A stretch of DNA of 11,834 bases, from contig JAFQLA010000144.1 in assembly GCA_017396725.1 (NCBI GenBank), positions 1 through 11,834 of the forward strand. Direction: 5' to 3'. A program made the translations under genes and the position numbers. Source of the DNA: Oscillospiraceae bacterium. GTDB taxonomy: Bacteria > Bacillota_A > Clostridia > Oscillospirales > Oscillospiraceae. The notes below the pieces were generated by a model. The model was not told where the DNA came from. It ran no database searches and was given only the letters and a program-made list of their open reading frames with translations. Of this stretch, positions 5,867-11,834 are shown piece by piece. The stretch's first letter is position 1, and every line of letters starts with the position of its first letter.

Positions 5867-6565
5867 TTAAACGGCCGCCTTATCCTTTTTCTTTTTCCGC
5901 AGCAGCACCGGGATATAGGGCAGCACCAGTCCCGCGCCCGCGGCACAGATCAGATGGGCAAAGTACACGAACCAACCGTGGTTCACATTGAGATAGGGAA
6001 GTCCTTCCAGCGGAGGCTCCACAAGGAACATAAAGTTCTCGCCGGAAAGGGCATTCATATAAAACGCCAGCCACGCGCAAAGCAGCAGACCGATCAGCGC
6101 CTGCACCACGCTCTTTTTGCCAAAGATATGCTTGCGGGTGTGATAGATCCAGAAGCCAAAGCCTACAAGGAACGCGTGATAGAGGAAATACTGGTAAGGA
6201 TGCACCTCCAGGAAGGCCACCCCCTCCGTAGGGATAAGAAGCGCCAGCAGCGCGCCGATAATAGCCGCGGGGTAAGAAAGAGCATAAAGCCACTCCCGCA
6301 GCTTTTCATTTTTGCTCACGCGCAGCGTGAAGATCATGAAGATCTGGATGGAGCAGAGATGGAACGGCAGAATGCCGGGATCGATAATGGCGCGGGTCCC
6401 GTCAAAGTCGATCATACAGAAGATCTTCACCACTTCCGACACGATAGCCACCACGCACATAACATCCAGCACTTCTCTCTCCGTGCGCCGGATAGCCCAG
6501 AAATAATAGGCCGCCGCGATCACCGTGCAAAGAGCCAGCCAGATAAAATGGTTCAAAGTAAACAC
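5867..6565 (-). CDS. YwaF / TIGR02206-family integral membrane protein
   Basis: This 232-residue membrane protein has about seven hydrophobic segments (roughly residues 5-24, 33-51, 67-82, 94-112, 126-141, 154-171 and 197-220) and a basic C-terminal tail (RKKKKDK) expected in the cytoplasm. The family signatures LPFHLCSIQIF (66-76), HPYQYFLYH (122-130) and ENFMFLVEPP (176-185) match the YwaF group of Firmicutes, whose biochemical role is not known to me. The start is GTG at 6565, chosen because AAGGAGG lies 9 bases upstream; an ATG two bases further upstream is in another frame. The gene is monocistronic, with its own promoter at 6599-6627 and terminator at 5830-5856. It is divergent from the histidine operon, sharing a 207-base intergenic region with it. 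Confidence 0.86.
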   Translation of the reverse strand: MFTLNHFIWLALCTVIAAAYYFWAIRRTEREVLDVMCVVAIVSEVVKIFCMIDFDGTRAIIDPGILPFHLCSIQIFMIFTLRVSKNEKLREWLYALSYPAAIIGALLALLIPTEGVAFLEVHPYQYFLYHAFLVGFGFWIYHTRKHIFGKKSVVQALIGLLLCAWLAFYMNALSGENFMFLVEPPLEGLPYLNVNHGWFVYFAHLICAAGAGLVLPYIPVLLRKKKKDKAAV

Positions 6566-6598
6566 ATCTTTACGCCTCCTTGTGAGTTCTGCCGCTTT

Positions 6599-6627
6599 AT
6601 TCTACTGCACAATTTTCCCCCGGTCAA
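6599..6627 (-). promoter_or_regulatory. Sigma-70-type promoter for the YwaF-type gene
   Basis: On the minus strand, TTGACC (6627-6622) and TAGAAT (6604-6599) are separated by exactly 17 bases, about 34 bases upstream of the GTG start. Confidence 0.75.
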
Positions 6628-6703
6628 GTTTTGTCGAAAACCGCCGCGGTCAAATGGCACAAAAGAGATTTCCATAACGGTGCGCATTTGTACGATTCGT
6701 CAT

Positions 6704-6732
6704 TTGACTTTATCACTTTATTGTGCTAACAT
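6704..6732 (+). promoter_or_regulatory. Promoter of the histidine operon (extended -10)
   Basis: TTGACT (6704-6709) and TAACAT (6727-6732) are separated by 17 bases, and TGC directly before the -10 makes it an extended -10 element. Transcription would start near 6739, leaving a leader of only about 34 bases before the first ATG at 6773. That is too short for a T-box riboswitch or a histidine-rich leader-peptide attenuator. Confidence 0.75.
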
Positions 6733-6738
6733 GATAAA
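6709..6738. promoter_or_regulatory. Imperfect palindrome over the his promoter, candidate repressor operator
   Basis: The left arm TTTATCACTTTA (6709-6720) and right arm TAACATGATAAA (6727-6738) are inverted copies matching at 10 of 12 positions around a six-base centre TTGTGC. The element covers the promoter spacer and -10 and ends at the expected transcription start, so a protein bound there would block polymerase. The TrpR-like protein encoded by the first gene of the operon is the obvious candidate ligand (inference). Confidence 0.55.
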
Positions 6739-6772
6739 AACCGATAAATTCCCTTCAAAGGAGTTCCAAACC

Positions 6773-7069
6773 ATGATCGATCTGCATAACCCTTCCATTG
6801 ACAAGCTTTTCTCCGCCATTTTGAATCTGGAGACCCACGAGGATTGCTACCGCTTCTTCGAGGATATCTGCACCATCAAGGAGCTGCAGGATATCTCCCA
6901 GCGGCTGGAGATCGCCCTCCTCCTCAATGACGGCAAGAGTTATCAGGAGATCGCCTCCGCCGTGGGCGCCAGCACCGCCACCATCGGCCGTGTCAACAAG
7001 TGCCTTGCCTACGGCAGCGGCGGCTATAAGTCCGCCATCGAAAAACTCAGCGAAACGGAGGAAAAGTAA
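6773..7069 (+). CDS. yerC: TrpR-like YerC/YecD-family transcriptional regulator
   Basis: This 98-residue, all-helical protein belongs to the TrpR superfamily, YerC/YecD branch. The DNA-binding helix-turn-helix is at about residues 57-78 (YQEIASAVGASTATIGRVNKCL), preceded by the dimerisation helices with DICTIKELQDISQRLEIALLL (31-51). Length and order match the family. Relatives have been linked to control of histidine biosynthesis in Firmicutes (recalled from literature, under the name HisR). Being the first gene of the his operon, it very likely regulates this operon and itself, probably with histidine or a pathway compound as signal, though no ligand can be read from sequence. The ATG at 6773 is set by AAAGGAG (6757-6763). 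An in-frame ATG at 6731 lies inside the promoter -10 and is rejected. hisZ begins directly after the stop codon. Confidence 0.87.
   Translation: MIDLHNPSIDKLFSAILNLETHEDCYRFFEDICTIKELQDISQRLEIALLLNDGKSYQEIASAVGASTATIGRVNKCLAYGSGGYKSAIEKLSETEEK
7057..7061 (+). promoter_or_regulatory. Ribosome binding site deciding the hisZ start
   Basis: GGAGG lies 8 bases before a GTG (7070) and 14 before an ATG (7076) in the same frame. The spacing favours the GTG, which sits immediately after the TAA of the regulator gene. Confidence 0.6.
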
Positions 7070-8188
7070 GTGAACATGACGCTCAAAAGCGAGGAAAAGG
7101 CCGTTTTCGCCCTGCGTGATCTCTACGCCGGCTACGGTTTCACTCCCTATAAAATGAACAAGTTTGAGGAGTACGATCTCTATGTCCGCAACAAGGAGTT
7201 CCTCCTCAGTGACCATGTCATCACCTTTACCGATACCAACGGAAAGCTCATGGCTCTCAAGCCCGACGTGACCCTTTCCATCATCAAAAACAGCAAGGAC
7301 GAGCCCGATACCGTCCGCAAGGTGTATTACAACGAAAATGTCTACCGCATCTCCAAGGGCACCCGCTCTTTCAAGGAACTGATGCAGGTGGGTCTTGAGT
7401 GCGTGGGCAATGTGGATGCCTACTGCGTGTGCGAGGTGCTGGAGCTTGCCGCCAAGAGCCTCAAGACCATCAGCGCCGACTGCGTGCTGGACATCTCCCA
7501 GATGGATATCGTCTCCCATGTGATCGAAAGCTTCGGCGTAAACGACGAGGTCTGCGGCGAGATCTGGCGCTGCATCGGAGAGAAGAACCTCCATGAGCTT
7601 GGCGCCATCTGCCGCGGCGCAGGCGTCAGCGAGGTAAAGGCCGGGATCCTCTCCCGCCTCATCTCCACCTACGGCACCCCCGCAGAAGTTCTGCCCGCGC
7701 TGGAGAGCGTGCTGGGCGGTCTTTCCGATGACGCGGCGGTAGCGCAGCTGCGCGCCATCTGCGCGGCTCTGGCAGGCAGCGATGTCAGCGATGTGCTGCG
7801 CATTGACTTCTCCGTCACCAACAACGCCAATATCTATAACGGCGTTGTTTTCAAGGGCTTTGTCAACGGCATTCCCTCTGCCGTTCTCTCCGGCGGTGAA
7901 TATGACCGCCTCCTTGCCAAGATGGGCCGCAAGTCCCGGGCCATCGGCTTTGCGGTGTATCTGGATCTTCTGGAAATGCTCTACCGCGGCACCAACGCCT
8001 TCGATGTGGACGCTATCCTTCTCTATGACGATTCCGTTTCCGCCGAAACGGTAAGAAACGCCGTGCAGGCGCTGCGCGCGGAAGGCAAGAGCGTTTCCGC
8101 CCAGAAGAAGGTTCCCGAAAAGGTCAGATACGCGGCACTTCTCAAACTCACGGAAAGCGGGGTGGAAACCGTTGAAAACCATGCTTAA
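7070..8188 (+). CDS. hisZ: ATP phosphoribosyltransferase regulatory subunit HisZ
   Basis: This 372-residue paralogue of histidyl-tRNA synthetase acts as the regulatory and activating subunit of short-form ATP phosphoribosyltransferase, the first step of histidine synthesis. HisRS-like elements are visible: LMALKPDVTLSIIK (60-73), QVGLECVG (106-113) and a class II core stretch GFVNGIPSAVLSGGEYDRLL (263-282) followed by AIGFAVYLDLLEML (291-304). A C-terminal alpha/beta stretch (about 311-372) resembles a reduced anticodon-binding domain. HisZ has no aminoacylation role, and its presence goes with the short HisG that follows. The start is GTG 7070 or ATG 7076; GTG is preferred from ribosome-binding-site spacing. 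The stop overlaps the start of hisG by 8 bases when hisG begins at 8181. Confidence 0.92.
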   Translation: MNMTLKSEEKAVFALRDLYAGYGFTPYKMNKFEEYDLYVRNKEFLLSDHVITFTDTNGKLMALKPDVTLSIIKNSKDEPDTVRKVYYNENVYRISKGTRSFKELMQVGLECVGNVDAYCVCEVLELAAKSLKTISADCVLDISQMDIVSHVIESFGVNDEVCGEIWRCIGEKNLHELGAICRGAGVSEVKAGILSRLISTYGTPAEVLPALESVLGGLSDDAAVAQLRAICAALAGSDVSDVLRIDFSVTNNANIYNGVVFKGFVNGIPSAVLSGGEYDRLLAKMGRKSRAIGFAVYLDLLEMLYRGTNAFDVDAILLYDDSVSAETVRNAVQALRAEGKSVSAQKKVPEKVRYAALLKLTESGVETVENHA

Positions 8189-8810
8189 TATCGCCCTTCC
8201 CAAGGGCCGCCTGGGCGAAAAGGTTTACGCCATGTTCGAAAAGGCAGGCTTTGAATGCCCCTCCATCCATGAGCCTAACCGCAAGCTGATCTTCGAAAAT
8301 CCCGAAGTGAATGTGCGCTACTTCTGGGTGAAGCCCTCTGATGTAGCCATTTATGTAGAGCGCGGCGCGGCAGACATCGGCGTTGCGGGCAAGGACATTC
8401 TCCTTGAGTACGAGCCCGAGGTCTATGAGCTGATGGATCTGGATATCGGCAAGTGCCGCATGGCGGTGGCCGCCATGAAATCCTTCCGTGACGATCCCCG
8501 CCGCACGCTGCGGGTCGCCACCAAGTTCTCCAACATCGCCCAGCAGTACTATAACTCCATGGGCCGTGATATCGACATCATCCACCTCAACGGCTCCATC
8601 GAGATCGCTCCCATTCTGGGGCTTTCCGATGTGATCGTGGATATCGTGGAAACGGGCACCACGCTGAAGGAAAATGACCTTGAGGTAGTGGAGACCATCG
8701 TCCCCATCAGCGCCCGTCTTATCGCCAACAAGGCAAGCTTCAAATTCAAGACCGCGCCCATTGAAAAGCTGCTCAAAGAAATGCAGGCACAGATGGAGGC
8801 AAAAGAATGA
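8181..8810 (+). CDS. hisG: ATP phosphoribosyltransferase catalytic subunit HisG (short form)
   Basis: This protein condenses ATP and phosphoribosyl pyrophosphate into phosphoribosyl-ATP, the committed step of histidine synthesis. At 209 residues it is the short form, lacking the C-terminal regulatory domain and therefore dependent on HisZ. Motifs seen are IALPKGRLGEKV (4-15), DIGVAGKDIL (65-74), VATKFSNIAQQYY (112-124) and the phosphoribosyl-pyrophosphate-binding loop DIVETGTTLKEN (154-165). The ATG at 8181 gives the usual N-terminus, MLNIALPKGR. An in-frame TTG at 8172 would add three residues and has a slightly better-placed purine-rich GGGGTGG upstream, so the exact start is uncertain. The start lies inside the end of hisZ, and its TGA overlaps the hisD start (ATGA), both signs of coupled translation. 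Confidence 0.95.
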   Translation: MLNIALPKGRLGEKVYAMFEKAGFECPSIHEPNRKLIFENPEVNVRYFWVKPSDVAIYVERGAADIGVAGKDILLEYEPEVYELMDLDIGKCRMAVAAMKSFRDDPRRTLRVATKFSNIAQQYYNSMGRDIDIIHLNGSIEIAPILGLSDVIVDIVETGTTLKENDLEVVETIVPISARLIANKASFKFKTAPIEKLLKEMQAQMEAKE

Positions 8811-10081
8811 TCAAGATCATGAAATACGGCGAGGTAAAGGCGGAGGAAGTCTTTGCCCGCGTGGAACCCAAGGTGGATGTAGCCGCCATCGTTTCCGATA
8901 TTATCGCCAATGTCCGCGCACGGGGCGACGAGGCCCTTTTTGAATACTGCGAAAAGTTTGATAAGGCCTCCCTCACCGCGCTGCAGGTATCGGCCGAGGA
9001 ACTGGAAGAAGCCATGGGCCTTGTGAGTGAAGAATTCCTCACCATCCTTCGCAAGGCCGCAGAGAATATCCGCCGCTTCCACTCCCGTCAGGTGCGCAAC
9101 AGCTTTATTCTCAACGATCAGCCCGGCATCGTGGTGGGTCAGAAGGTGATCCCCATCGATAAGGCGGGTCTCTATGTCCCCGGCGGCACCGCCGCCTATC
9201 CCTCCACCGTCCTCATGGACTCCATCCCTGCCAAGATCGCGGGTGTGGGCGAAGTGGTGATGGTAACGCCCCCCAATAAGGACGGCAAGGTAAACCCCGT
9301 GATTCTGGCTGCCGCCAACATCGCAGGCGTGGATAAGATCTTCAAAGTGGGCGGCGCCCAGGCCGTGGCCGCTCTGGCCTACGGCACCGAAAGCGTACCC
9401 AGAGTAGATAAGATCGTAGGCCCCGGCAACGCTTTCGTGGCGGAAGCCAAAAAGCAGGTCTTCGGTCAGGTGGCTATCGACATGATCGCAGGCCCCAGCG
9501 AGATCCTCATCGTAGCAGACGGAAAGAGCGACGCAAGATGCATGGCAGCCGACCTTCTCTCTCAGGCTGAGCACGACAAGCTGGCAAGCGCCGTTCTCGT
9601 CACCGATTCCATGGAACTGGCCGAAGCCGTCAGCGCCGAGATGGAGCGTCAGATCCCCCTGCTGGAGCGCGCCGATATCGCCCGCGCCTCCATCGATGCC
9701 AACGGCAAGATCATCGTGGCCGAGGATCTCGCCTCCGCCATCGAGATCTCCAACGCCATCGCTCCCGAGCATCTGGAGCTGTGCGTGGATAACCCCTTCG
9801 ACTATCTCGATTCCATTCGCCACGCAGGCTCCGTTTTCATGGGCCGCAACTGCCCCGAAGCTCTGGGTGACTATTTCGCAGGTCCCAACCACACTCTTCC
9901 CACCAGCGGAACGGCCCGGTTCTCCAATCCCCTTTCCGTTGATGATTTCGTGAAGAAAACCCAGTACACCTACTACACCAAGGAGGCTTTCGGCAAGGTG
10001 GCAAAGGATGTTGCCTACTTTGCCGCGCAGGAAGGGCTCACCGCCCACGCCAAAAGCGCCCTGAGCCGACTGGAGGAATGA
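8807..10081 (+). CDS. hisD: Histidinol dehydrogenase HisD
   Basis: This zinc- and NAD-dependent enzyme carries out the last two oxidations, from L-histidinol to L-histidine. It is full length at 424 residues. The family signature runs from about 205 (GPGNAFVAEAKKQVFG) to AGPSEILIVAD (228-238). The expected zinc ligands are present: Gln253 and His256 in LLSQAEHD, Asp355 in LGDYFAG and His414 in LTAHAKS. The catalytic pair Glu321-His322 lies in APEHLEL, and the conserved NHTLPTSGTARF is at 361-372. Assignments come from alignment by eye with the Escherichia coli enzyme, whose numbering is offset by about 5-6. The start is fixed by GGAGG (8795-8799), 7 bases before an ATG that overlaps the hisG stop by 4 bases. 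hisC follows after 3 bases. Confidence 0.97.
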   Translation: MIKIMKYGEVKAEEVFARVEPKVDVAAIVSDIIANVRARGDEALFEYCEKFDKASLTALQVSAEELEEAMGLVSEEFLTILRKAAENIRRFHSRQVRNSFILNDQPGIVVGQKVIPIDKAGLYVPGGTAAYPSTVLMDSIPAKIAGVGEVVMVTPPNKDGKVNPVILAAANIAGVDKIFKVGGAQAVAALAYGTESVPRVDKIVGPGNAFVAEAKKQVFGQVAIDMIAGPSEILIVADGKSDARCMAADLLSQAEHDKLASAVLVTDSMELAEAVSAEMERQIPLLERADIARASIDANGKIIVAEDLASAIEISNAIAPEHLELCVDNPFDYLDSIRHAGSVFMGRNCPEALGDYFAGPNHTLPTSGTARFSNPLSVDDFVKKTQYTYYTKEAFGKVAKDVAYFAAQEGLTAHAKSALSRLEE

Positions 10082-10084
10082 TCC

Positions 10085-11143
10085 ATGAGCCGTTTTTTCA
10101 GCGCTAAATACGATTGTCTCGTGCCCTATACCCCCGGCGAGCAGCCCAAGGACACCGAGTATGTAAAACTCAATACCAACGAGTCTCCCTTCCCCCCTTC
10201 CCCCAAGGCGCAAAAGTACGCCGCGGAGGCTGCTGCCCGTCTGCAGCTCTATCCCGATCCCGACTGCCGGGAGCTGACGGAAAAGCTCGCCTCTCTCTAC
10301 GGGGTGGACAAGGATGAACTGCTTCTTACCAACGGCTCCGACGAGGTTTTGAACTTCGCCGTGATGGCATGGTGCGATGGCGATCACGGCATCGCCTGCC
10401 CCTCCATTTCCTATGGGTTCTACCCCGTTTTTGCCCAGATCAACGCCGTGCCCTATGAAGCCATTCCCCTCAAGGACGATCTCACCATTGACCCCAACGA
10501 CTATGTGGGCCTCAATAAAACCATCATCATCGCAAATCCCAACGCCCCCACCGGCATCGCCCTCTCCCCCGCGGAGATCGAGGTGATCATCAAGGGTAAC
10601 CCCGATAGCGTAGTGGTAGTGGATGAAGCCTATGTGGACTTTGGCGGCGAGAGTTGCGTGCCCCTCATCCGCAAGTACGATAATCTGCTGGTGACCATGA
10701 CCTTCTCCAAGTCCCGCTCCATGGCAGGCGCGCGGCTTGGTTTCGGCATCGGCTCCAAGGCCCTGATTCAGGACCTGAACACCGTGAAGTATTCCACCAA
10801 CCCCTATAACATCAACCGCATGACCATGGCCGCCGGCCTTGGCGTGGTGGAGGACGAGGCGTACACCCGCGCCAACTGCAAAACCGTGATGGAAAACCGT
10901 GCCTACGCCACTGCCGAGCTTGAAAAGCTGGGCTTCACCTGCACCGATTCCAAGGCAAACTTCATCTTCGCCCGCCACGAAAAGATCGACGGCGGCGATC
11001 TTTACACAAAGCTCAAATCCATGGGTATTCTGGTGCGCCACTTCCAAAAGCCCGTCATCTCCCCCTATGTCCGCATCACCGTGGGCTCCCGGGAACAGAT
11101 GGACGCGCTGCTGAGCGCCATCAAAGTGATACTGGAGGCTTAA
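10085..11143 (+). CDS. hisC: Histidinol-phosphate aminotransferase HisC
   Basis: This pyridoxal-phosphate enzyme transfers an amino group from glutamate to imidazole-acetol phosphate, giving histidinol phosphate. The 352-residue length is usual for the fold-type I family. The N-terminal [13 protein letters not shown] (28-40) is typical of HisC. Cofactor-binding elements follow in order: NGSDEVL (83-89), NPNAPTG with Asn153 (151-157), Asp180 and Tyr183 in VVDEAYVDF, the Schiff-base lysine Lys209 in [15 protein letters not shown], Arg217, and the substrate-carboxylate arginine Arg330 in YVRITVG. The ATG at 10085 has GGAGG 8 bases upstream (10072-10076), within the end of hisD. It lies between hisD and hisB in the operon, and context excludes the alternative of a general aromatic aminotransferase. 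Confidence 0.95.
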   Translation: MSRFFSAKYDCLVPYTPGEQPKDTEYVKLNTNESPFPPSPKAQKYAAEAAARLQLYPDPDCRELTEKLASLYGVDKDELLLTNGSDEVLNFAVMAWCDGDHGIACPSISYGFYPVFAQINAVPYEAIPLKDDLTIDPNDYVGLNKTIIIANPNAPTGIALSPAEIEVIIKGNPDSVVVVDEAYVDFGGESCVPLIRKYDNLLVTMTFSKSRSMAGARLGFGIGSKALIQDLNTVKYSTNPYNINRMTMAAGLGVVEDEAYTRANCKTVMENRAYATAELEKLGFTCTDSKANFIFARHEKIDGGDLYTKLKSMGILVRHFQKPVISPYVRITVGSREQMDALLSAIKVILEA

Positions 11144-11144
11144 T

Positions 11145-11732
11145 ATGAGAAACGCCAATATTGAAAGAAATACCGCCGAGACCCGCATCTCCCTCTCTCT
11201 GGAGCTGGACGGCAAGGGCAATAGCGACATTGCTACCGGCTGCGGTTTCCTTGACCACATGCTGACCCTTTTTGCCCGCCACGGCCGCTTTGACCTCACC
11301 GTCAAGTGCGACGGTGACACCTATGTGGACGATCACCACACGGTAGAGGATATCGGCATCGCGCTGGGCAAGGCTTTTAACGAGGCCCTTGGCGAAAAGC
11401 GGGGCATCAACCGCTACGGCAGCACCATCCTCCCCATGGACGAGGCGCTGATCCTCTCCGCCATTGACCTCTCCGGCCGCAGCTTTTTGGGTTTCGATCT
11501 CAGCGTTCCCACGGAAAAGGTGGGCACCTTCGATACCGAGCTGGTAGAGGAGTTCTTCCTCGGCTTCACCCGCAACGCCCAGTGCACGCTGCACTTTAAG
11601 AAGCTGGCCGGCAGCAACTCTCACCACATCATTGAAGGCGCTTTCAAGTCCGTTGCCCGCAGCCTGAAAGAAGCCGTTGCCATCGATCCCGCCTTCCGTG
11701 ACGAGATCCCGTCTACCAAAGGGGTGCTGTAA
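11145..11732 (+). CDS. hisB: Imidazoleglycerol-phosphate dehydratase HisB
   Basis: This manganese-dependent dehydratase converts imidazoleglycerol phosphate to imidazole-acetol phosphate, the substrate of HisC. It is the 195-residue monofunctional form with no fused histidinol phosphatase domain, so that phosphatase must be encoded elsewhere. The duplicated metal-binding motifs are complete: GFLDHML with His38 (34-40), [10 protein letters not shown] with His64, His65 and Glu68 (62-71), and [13 protein letters not shown] with His160, His161 and Glu164 (156-168). The C-terminus ends with the family's PSTKGVL. The start is supported by GGAGG (11134-11138), 6 bases before the ATG and inside the end of hisC. 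The stop shares one base with the hisH start. Confidence 0.97.
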   Translation: MRNANIERNTAETRISLSLELDGKGNSDIATGCGFLDHMLTLFARHGRFDLTVKCDGDTYVDDHHTVEDIGIALGKAFNEALGEKRGINRYGSTILPMDEALILSAIDLSGRSFLGFDLSVPTEKVGTFDTELVEEFFLGFTRNAQCTLHFKKLAGSNSHHIIEGAFKSVARSLKEAVAIDPAFRDEIPSTKGVL

Positions 11733-11834
11733 TGATCGCGATCGTTGATTACGGTGTGGGAAACCTCTTTTCCCTCAATAGTTCCCTTGCCGCCATCGGA
11801 GCGGATTCCGTGGTGACCAGCGACAGCGAAGTGC
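11732..11834 (+). CDS. hisH: Imidazole glycerol phosphate synthase subunit HisH (3' truncated)
   Basis: Only the first 34 residues are in the window. They begin [19 protein letters not shown], the characteristic first strand and oxyanion-region start of HisH, the glutamine amidotransferase that passes ammonia to HisF to form imidazoleglycerol phosphate and AICAR. The catalytic Cys-His-Glu triad lies beyond the window. The ATG overlaps the hisB stop as TAATG, with GGGGTG about 5 bases upstream. hisA, hisF and hisI/hisE would be expected to follow. Confidence 0.93.
   Translation, partial: MIAIVDYGVGNLFSLNSSLAAIGADSVVTSDSEV

Noticed and set aside
6731..6772. In-frame upstream ATG adding 14 residues to the TrpR-like protein
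   Set aside because: This ATG overlaps the promoter -10 box (6727-6732) and would be upstream of the expected transcription start; AAAGGAG at 6757-6763 fits the ATG at 6773.
6733..6772. T-box riboswitch or histidine leader-peptide attenuator before the his operon
   Set aside because: Only about 34 leader bases lie between the predicted start of transcription and the first ATG. There is no run of His codons and no terminator hairpin.
6755..8203. Long minus-strand open frame opposite yerC and hisZ
   Set aside because: Antisense shadow of clearly recognised genes. No family motif and no plausible ribosome binding site or promoter for it.
8549..11320. A very long open frame on the minus strand opposite hisG, hisD, hisC and the start of hisB
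   Set aside because: It lies wholly antisense to genes with unmistakable catalytic motifs. Its translation is a Gly/His/Val-rich low-complexity product expected from the strong third-position C bias of the plus-strand genes.

Overview
The window looks like chromosomal DNA from a fairly GC-rich member of the Clostridia, perhaps a gut Oscillospirales/Ruminococcaceae-type organism. The evidence is a two-subunit (short HisG plus HisZ) ATP phosphoribosyltransferase, a TrpR-like YerC/YecD regulator, a YwaF-type membrane protein, a DUF2156 acyltransferase, AGGAGG-type ribosome binding sites, and codons strongly biased to C in third position. The taxonomic placement is inference. Almost all of the sequence is explained by recognisable genes, and nothing suggests a phage, plasmid, transposon, CRISPR array or RNA gene.

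Left part (1-4080). The 3' end of a SufB/SufD-family Fe-S assembly gene is followed by a TIR-domain protein tethered to the membrane by a DUF4190-like C-terminus. The pair ends at a strong bidirectional hairpin shared with a convergent minus-strand operon made of an FkbM-type methyltransferase and a small four-helix membrane protein. Divergent from that operon, with back-to-back promoters, is a two-gene plus-strand unit: a single-domain Smr protein and an ArsC/Spx-like thioredoxin-fold protein. It closes with another bidirectional terminator.

Middle part (4081-6600). On the minus strand, a DUF2156-GNAT fusion protein with a clear sigma-70-type promoter is followed by a 64-residue protein of unknown function. 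Upstream of these, also on the minus strand, is a seven-helix YwaF/TIGR02206 membrane protein with its own promoter and terminator.

Right part (6600-11834). A long plus-strand histidine operon reads trpR-like yerC - hisZ - hisG - hisD - hisC - hisB - hisH, and hisH is cut by the window end. Genes are separated by 0-3 bases or overlap by up to 8, which implies one tightly coupled transcript. HisZ plus HisG make phosphoribosyl-ATP, HisB and HisC carry out later steps, HisD makes histidine, and HisH feeds glutamine nitrogen to HisF (not in the window). The promoter has an extended -10 element, and a 12+12-base imperfect palindrome covers its spacer and -10. There is no room for a T-box or leader-peptide attenuator, so control is most simply explained by the co-encoded TrpR-like protein binding this palindrome (inference).

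The two points most worth a second look are this regulator/operator arrangement and the membrane-tethered TIR protein. Most of the rest is ordinary housekeeping content.
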